A stretch of DNA of 64,000 bases, taken from contig DDNC01000002.1 of assembly GCA_002340985.1 (NCBI GenBank), forward strand, positions 282,330 to 346,329, written 5' to 3'. The stretch is from Firmicutes bacterium UBA2530 (GTDB taxonomy: Bacteria > Bacillota > Clostridia > Tissierellales > Sedimentibacteraceae). Positions 60,039 to 64,000 of the stretch are shown here, one piece after another (position 1 is the stretch's first letter; the number at the start of each line of letters is the position of its first letter). Below the pieces are notes generated by a model. It was given only the letters and a program-made list of their open reading frames with translations, was not told the origin of the DNA and ran no database searches. The translations under genes and the position numbers were made by a program.

Positions 60039-62759
60039 ATGAACAACAAGATAATGATATTAGATGGCAACAGCCTGCTTTTCAGAGCATTTTACGCGAT
60101 GCCTCCCTTAAAAACGAAAAAGGGGCAATATACAAATGCGGTTTTCGGATTTCTGAGCATGCTGTATAAGCTTTTAGACACATATTCTCCTGAATACATA
60201 TGCGTTGCATTTGACCCTAAAAAACCATCTTTCAGGCATGAGCAGTACAAGGAATATAAAGCTACGAGAGCAAAGGCACCAAATGAGCTTGTGGAGCAAT
60301 TTCAGCTCATAAGGGATGTACTTGACATACATAATATTAAATGTGTTGAAATAGACGGCTTTGAAGCCGATGACGTGGCAGGAACCTTTGCAAGTGCTGC
60401 AGAGGAAAGAGGTGCTGATGTTTACTTAGTTACAAGCGATAAGGACTATCTGCAGCTCATAGATGAAAATATAAGAGTGGTTCTTACGAAAAAGGGAGTT
60501 ACAAACACGGAAGAAATGGATTTACAGGCCATGGACGATGTATATGGAATAAGTCCGGAGCAGTTTGTGGATCTCAAGGCTCTTATGGGAGACCAATCCG
60601 ACAATATTCCCGGTGTGGGAGGTATAGGAGAGAAAACAGCCCTTAAGCTGATGCAGGAATACGGAAGCCTTGACAATATATATGCAAATATAGAAAATAT
60701 AAAGGGAAAGATGCGGGAGAAGCTTGAAAATGATAAAATGCAGGCATACATGAGCCAAACTCTCGCACGTATAGTAAGAGACATACCCATTGAATTTGAA
60801 TTGGAAGAATACAGAATTCAAAAGCCGGACTCCAAAAAGCTTTTGAGCATGTACGATGAGCTTGAGTTCAGAACTCTTAAAAAAAGAGTGGCTGAGGAAG
60901 AGCAGCATACAGAATCGGAGTCACAGATGTCAATGTTTGATATTCCTGAAAATAATTCTGTAAGTGAACTTGTTTCCAACAAGCAGATCAAAATAATTTG
61001 TATTGATAAAGAAGATGAAATTAAGACAATATCAGATTGCATAGAAAAAAGCGGGAAATTTGTGCTGAAGTTTTTATTTGATTCAGAGAGGGCACTGTAT
61101 GGCAATGCTGTAGCAGCTGGAATATCCGATGGTGCTGATATATATTACCTGGATTTTGACAAGCTTGATGAAGACGGAGTGCTGAATGAACTGAAAAGTA
61201 TTTTTGAAAGTTCAAACATAAATGCGGCAGGGCACAGCATAAAGGATGAAGCCATATATCTGATGAAAAAAGGCATAGAGCTCAATGGTATATCCTTTGA
61301 TTCCGAAATAGGGAAATATCTTTTGGAACCCTCGGAGAGCTCATATTCAATAGACAAAATAGCGTATGAATATTTAGCACAGGAAATACCCTCCGAAAAT
61401 GATATTTTAGGGACAGGCAAAAAAAGACTTTCATTTAAGGATCTAGATGAGGATAGAAAGAAGTCCTACATATATAATTACATTAAAACAGTTCTGAGAG
61501 CAGAAAAACAGATTACGGATGAGATCAGGAATCTTGGAATGGAAGAGCTGTACCGCTCCATTGAGCTGCCCCTCATTGATGTATTGGCATATATGGAATT
61601 TGTCGGCTTCAAGGTTGACATGAATGTGATAGCCGGTCTTGGAATTCACTTTCAGGAAAAAATAGCATTACTGGAAAAGGAAATATATGAAAAGGCGGGA
61701 GAGAACTTCAATATTAACTCTCCAAAGCAGTTAGCGGTAATATTGTTTGAAAAGCTTGGACTTACTGTAATAAAGAAAACAAAGACAGGAATATCAACAG
61801 ATGCAGAGGTGCTTGACAGACTGAAATCCGAGCATGAAATTGTTGGGATGATAATTGAATACAGGCAGATGGTGAAGCTTAATTCAACATATGTTGAGGG
61901 GTTAAAAAGCGTTGTGGGCAAAACAGGAAGAGTGCATTCCTCATTTAACCAGACGATTGCCGCAACCGGAAGAATTTCCAGCACTGAACCTAACCTTCAG
62001 AATATTCCCACAAGGACAGAGGAAGGAAGAGAGCTGAGAAAGGCATTTGTAGCAGATGATGGATATGTGCTGTGCGATGCGGATTATTCACAGATTGAGC
62101 TAAGGGTATTGGCGCATCTCGCAGACGAAAAGAATTTAATAGAAGCATTTGAGAACAATGAGGATATTCATACAAAGACGGCTTCTCAGGTTTTTCACGT
62201 AAGCATTGATGAGGTGACCTCTGAAATGAGAAGCAGGGCAAAGGCTGTAAACTTCGGCATCGTATACGGTATCAGTGATTACGGCCTCAGCAGGGACCTG
62301 AATATTCCGAGAAAGGAATCAAAGCAGTACATTGAAAATTATCTGAGCTATTTTAGCAGCATTGATAAATATATGAAGGAGATTGTGGAGCACGGCAAGG
62401 AAGACGGATATGTTACTACATATTTCGGCAGAAGAAGAAATATTCCTGAGCTTGCTTCAAGAAATTTCAACATACGCTCTTTCGGGGAAAGAGTTGCGCT
62501 GAATACGCCGGTGCAGGGAACTGCCGCAGATATAATCAAGGCCGCAATGGTGGGAGTTTACAAAAGGCTGAAAAACAACAAAATGAATTCAAAGCTTATT
62601 TTGCAGGTTCATGACGAATTGATAATAGAGGCCTATGAGCCGGAACTTGAGGATGTGAAAAAAATCCTTAAGGAAGAAATGGAAAATGTGGTGGACAGTT
62701 TTAAGGTCAAGCTGAAATCAGATGTTAATGTGGGAAGAAGCTGGTATGATGCAAAATAA
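60039..62759 (+). CDS. polA: DNA polymerase I
   Basis: 906 aa. N-terminal 5'-nuclease (~1-290) with 'ILDGNSLLFRAFYAMP', 'EADDVAGTFASAA', 'VTSDKDYLQLI' and 'MGDQSDNIPGVGGIGEKTA'. The 3'-5' exonuclease-like domain (~300-480) lacks the catalytic Asp-x-Glu ('LKFLFDSERALYG' at the Exo I position), so proofreading is probably absent, as in many Firmicutes. The polymerase domain (~490-906) has motif A 'DADYSQIELRVLAHLA', motif B 'RAKAVNFGIVYGISDYGL' and motif C 'LQVHDELIIEA'. Overlaps coaE by 14 bp. Confidence 0.97.
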   Translation: MNNKIMILDGNSLLFRAFYAMPPLKTKKGQYTNAVFGFLSMLYKLLDTYSPEYICVAFDPKKPSFRHEQYKEYKATRAKAPNELVEQFQLIRDVLDIHNIKCVEIDGFEADDVAGTFASAAEERGADVYLVTSDKDYLQLIDENIRVVLTKKGVTNTEEMDLQAMDDVYGISPEQFVDLKALMGDQSDNIPGVGGIGEKTALKLMQEYGSLDNIYANIENIKGKMREKLENDKMQAYMSQTLARIVRDIPIEFELEEYRIQKPDSKKLLSMYDELEFRTLKKRVAEEEQHTESESQMSMFDIPENNSVSELVSNKQIKIICIDKEDEIKTISDCIEKSGKFVLKFLFDSERALYGNAVAAGISDGADIYYLDFDKLDEDGVLNELKSIFESSNINAAGHSIKDEAIYLMKKGIELNGISFDSEIGKYLLEPSESSYSIDKIAYEYLAQEIPSENDILGTGKKRLSFKDLDEDRKKSYIYNYIKTVLRAEKQITDEIRNLGMEELYRSIELPLIDVLAYMEFVGFKVDMNVIAGLGIHFQEKIALLEKEIYEKAGENFNINSPKQLAVILFEKLGLTVIKKTKTGISTDAEVLDRLKSEHEIVGMIIEYRQMVKLNSTYVEGLKSVVGKTGRVHSSFNQTIAATGRISSTEPNLQNIPTRTEEGRELRKAFVADDGYVLCDADYSQIELRVLAHLADEKNLIEAFENNEDIHTKTASQVFHVSIDEVTSEMRSRAKAVNFGIVYGISDYGLSRDLNIPRKESKQYIENYLSYFSSIDKYMKEIVEHGKEDGYVTTYFGRRRNIPELASRNFNIRSFGERVALNTPVQGTAADIIKAAMVGVYKRLKNNKMNSKLILQVHDELIIEAYEPELEDVKKILKEEMENVVDSFKVKLKSDVNVGRSWYDAK

Positions 62760-63378
62760 TGATAAAAAAACTGTGGTAATAACTGGAGGCATAGGAACCG
62801 GCAAGTCTACAGCGGTAGATATAATAAAAAATTTTGGATTCAGGGTTCTTGATTCAGATAAAATTGTGCATGAAGGATATACTAAGGGAAGAGAGTTATA
62901 CTTAAAGGTAGTGAGACGCTTCGGGGAAGAAATATTGAACGATGATGGTACAATAAACAGGCAGAAGCTCGGAAGTATTGTATTCAATCATGAGGAAAGC
63001 CTGAAGGATCTGAACAGGATAGTGCATGTCTATGTAATCCGAAAGCTCATGGAAGGAGTGGCGGAAAGCGGTGGAGAAACTGTATTCCTTGACATTCCTC
63101 TCATTTTGGAGAACCTGGAGCAGGAAAAGGAATATGGTCTGAAGTATGACGAGATATGGCTCATATATGTAAGCCCGGAAACACAGAGAGAACGGCTTAG
63201 ACAGAGAGCTCTGAAAGAAAATAAAAACCCTGAGGATGTACTGAACATAATTAATAAGCAGATGCCCATAGAAAAGAAGGTTCTTTTGGCAGATGAGGTT
63301 ATTGGCAATGAAGGTACCATTGAGGAGCTTGGTGCCAGGATTAAAAAGCTTCTTAAAATAAAACGTATAGGTTGGTGA
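62746..63378 (+). CDS. coaE: dephospho-CoA kinase
   Basis: 210 aa from ATG 62746; a further in-frame ATG lies upstream inside polA, and 62749 is another option. Phosphorylates the 3'-OH of dephospho-CoA, last step of CoA synthesis. P-loop 'ITGGIGTGKST', 'VLDSDKIVHEGY', and the lid region 'VSPETQRERLRQRA'. polA-coaE order is common in Clostridia. Confidence 0.95.
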   Translation: MMQNNDKKTVVITGGIGTGKSTAVDIIKNFGFRVLDSDKIVHEGYTKGRELYLKVVRRFGEEILNDDGTINRQKLGSIVFNHEESLKDLNRIVHVYVIRKLMEGVAESGGETVFLDIPLILENLEQEKEYGLKYDEIWLIYVSPETQRERLRQRALKENKNPEDVLNIINKQMPIEKKVLLADEVIGNEGTIEELGARIKKLLKIKRIGW

Positions 63379-63382
63379 ATTA

Positions 63383-64000
63383 ATGGCAAGAAGGCGAAAC
63401 GTGTACGGTAGAAAACGAAAGATAAAATATGGCCGCGTAATGCTGCTCATAGTGCTGTTTGCTGCTATAGTGGCACTCGTATTATCATTTTTCAGACAAA
63501 GTGATTATGTAGGTATTGTTGATGAGGTGATGAAGGCTGATATTAGGTCGATATCCGGTACAATAAGCACTGTTTCAGATATTGATATAAGGGTTTATTC
63601 CAAAAACGGGATAAGATATACCAATCAGCATGAAAAGATAAAACATATAGATAGCTTTGAATCATCTAAATCGGGAGATTCAGCCAAGGCTGACAATGTT
63701 AAAAGACTGTTTGAAAATCTTTATAAACTAAAGAAAGCCGAGCTGCTGGATGACCTGCCCTTGAAAGAGGACGGTTACTACTGGGTTGACTCGGACTTTT
63801 CCGTAAAAGGGAAGAAGCTTTTTTTCGGCGGTGACGAAGAATATAATTTTGATTTGTATTACGATATAGAAGCTAAAAAGGTCTATGTTAAAAAGGAATA
63901 CTTCACCGAATTCAGCAATAAGAACAACAAGCAGAAGTTTCAGGGATATGAAGCAAATGACGAATTTGTTAAAATAATAGAAGAGCTTGCAGGGAAGAAG
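63383..64000 (+). CDS. membrane-anchored hypothetical protein (partial)
   Basis: 206 codons open to the window end. A basic N-terminus ('MARRRNVYGRKRKIKYGR') and one transmembrane helix (~residues 20-37) are followed by an extracytoplasmic part rich in Lys, Asp, Tyr and Phe. No motif recognised. Start is 4 nt after the coaE stop, in the polA-coaE unit; TTGGTGA is the ribosome site. Confidence 0.75.
   Translation, partial: MARRRNVYGRKRKIKYGRVMLLIVLFAAIVALVLSFFRQSDYVGIVDEVMKADIRSISGTISTVSDIDIRVYSKNGIRYTNQHEKIKHIDSFESSKSGDSAKADNVKRLFENLYKLKKAELLDDLPLKEDGYYWVDSDFSVKGKKLFFGGDEEYNFDLYYDIEAKKVYVKKEYFTEFSNKNNKQKFQGYEANDEFVKIIEELAGKK

Noticed and set aside
1..64000. tRNA, rRNA, CRISPR array, prophage or insertion sequence
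   Set aside because: No tRNA cloverleaf consensus, repeat-spacer pattern, transposase or phage genes were recognised by eye.

Overview
The window looks like the chromosome of a low-GC, spore-forming anaerobic member of the Clostridia that ferments amino acids. A Sedimentibacter-like organism is my guess from gene content, not a proven assignment. Support comes from the HutP-type histidine regulon, AddAB, YhaM, a sporulation-like small membrane protein, two sigma-54 enhancer-binding regulators with matching -24/-12 promoters, and strong AGGAGG ribosome sites. I see no rRNA, tRNA, CRISPR array or intact insertion sequence.

Layout. 1-1.2 kb: the end of a LytTR regulator gene (cut by the window edge), a decayed ATPase remnant, and a promoter plus attenuator-like leader. 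1.2-7.5 kb: an uptake operon with a surface alpha/alpha-barrel protein carrying SLH repeats, a DUF4430 protein, EcfT, and one polypeptide fusing both EcfA ATPases to an S component. The first two resemble the two halves of transcobalamin/intrinsic factor, so a corrinoid-type ligand is the leading guess. 7.7-10.4 kb: a tocopherol-cyclase-like protein, then hutH behind a leader terminator overlapped by five NAG triplets spaced exactly 4 nt apart, a textbook HutP site. 10.4-13.7 kb: a CyuA-like cysteine desulfidase with a sigma-54 promoter and its divergent activator. 13.8-17 kb: a DUF815 ATPase, then an ECF sigma factor with a zinc-finger anti-sigma/DUF4349 protein. 17-25.7 kb: a second sigma-54 activator, twin palindromic enhancer sites, a sigma-54 promoter and a beta-keto acid catabolic operon (dehydrogenase, BKACE, thiolase, SDR, GntP permease, CoA-transferase).

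25.8-34 kb: YhaM, AddB and AddA. 34-35.4 kb: two unknown proteins flanking a structured repeat. 35.7-41 kb: a DUF3798 lipoprotein and a CUT2-like ABC transporter. 41-47.5 kb: TsaD, an ABC-F ATPase (its mRNA appears to start with the second copy of the structured repeat), MetA, GlmM and a 2'-5' RNA ligase-like protein. 47.6-50.9 kb: a VTT-domain membrane protein, a TipA-like MerR regulator broken by UGA, a permuted NlpC/P60-like protein, a DUF6485 protein and a ZIP transporter. 50.9-59.1 kb: a SARP/BTAD-TPR regulator divergent from hutU-ftcD-hutI-fchA, then hutP and a LysR gene. 59.1-64 kb: a small sporulation-like protein, an Fe/Mn superoxide dismutase-like protein, polA, coaE and a truncated membrane protein gene.

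How they fit together. Histidine is degraded through HutH, HutU, HutI, FtcD and FchA to glutamate and methenyl-tetrahydrofolate. hutH lies 44 kb from the rest of the pathway, and HutP can connect them by binding the hutH leader RNA. Cysteine breakdown and beta-keto acid use are each wired to a neighbouring sigma-54 activator. The 103-bp structured element present twice, with compensatory base changes, is the least explained signal here.
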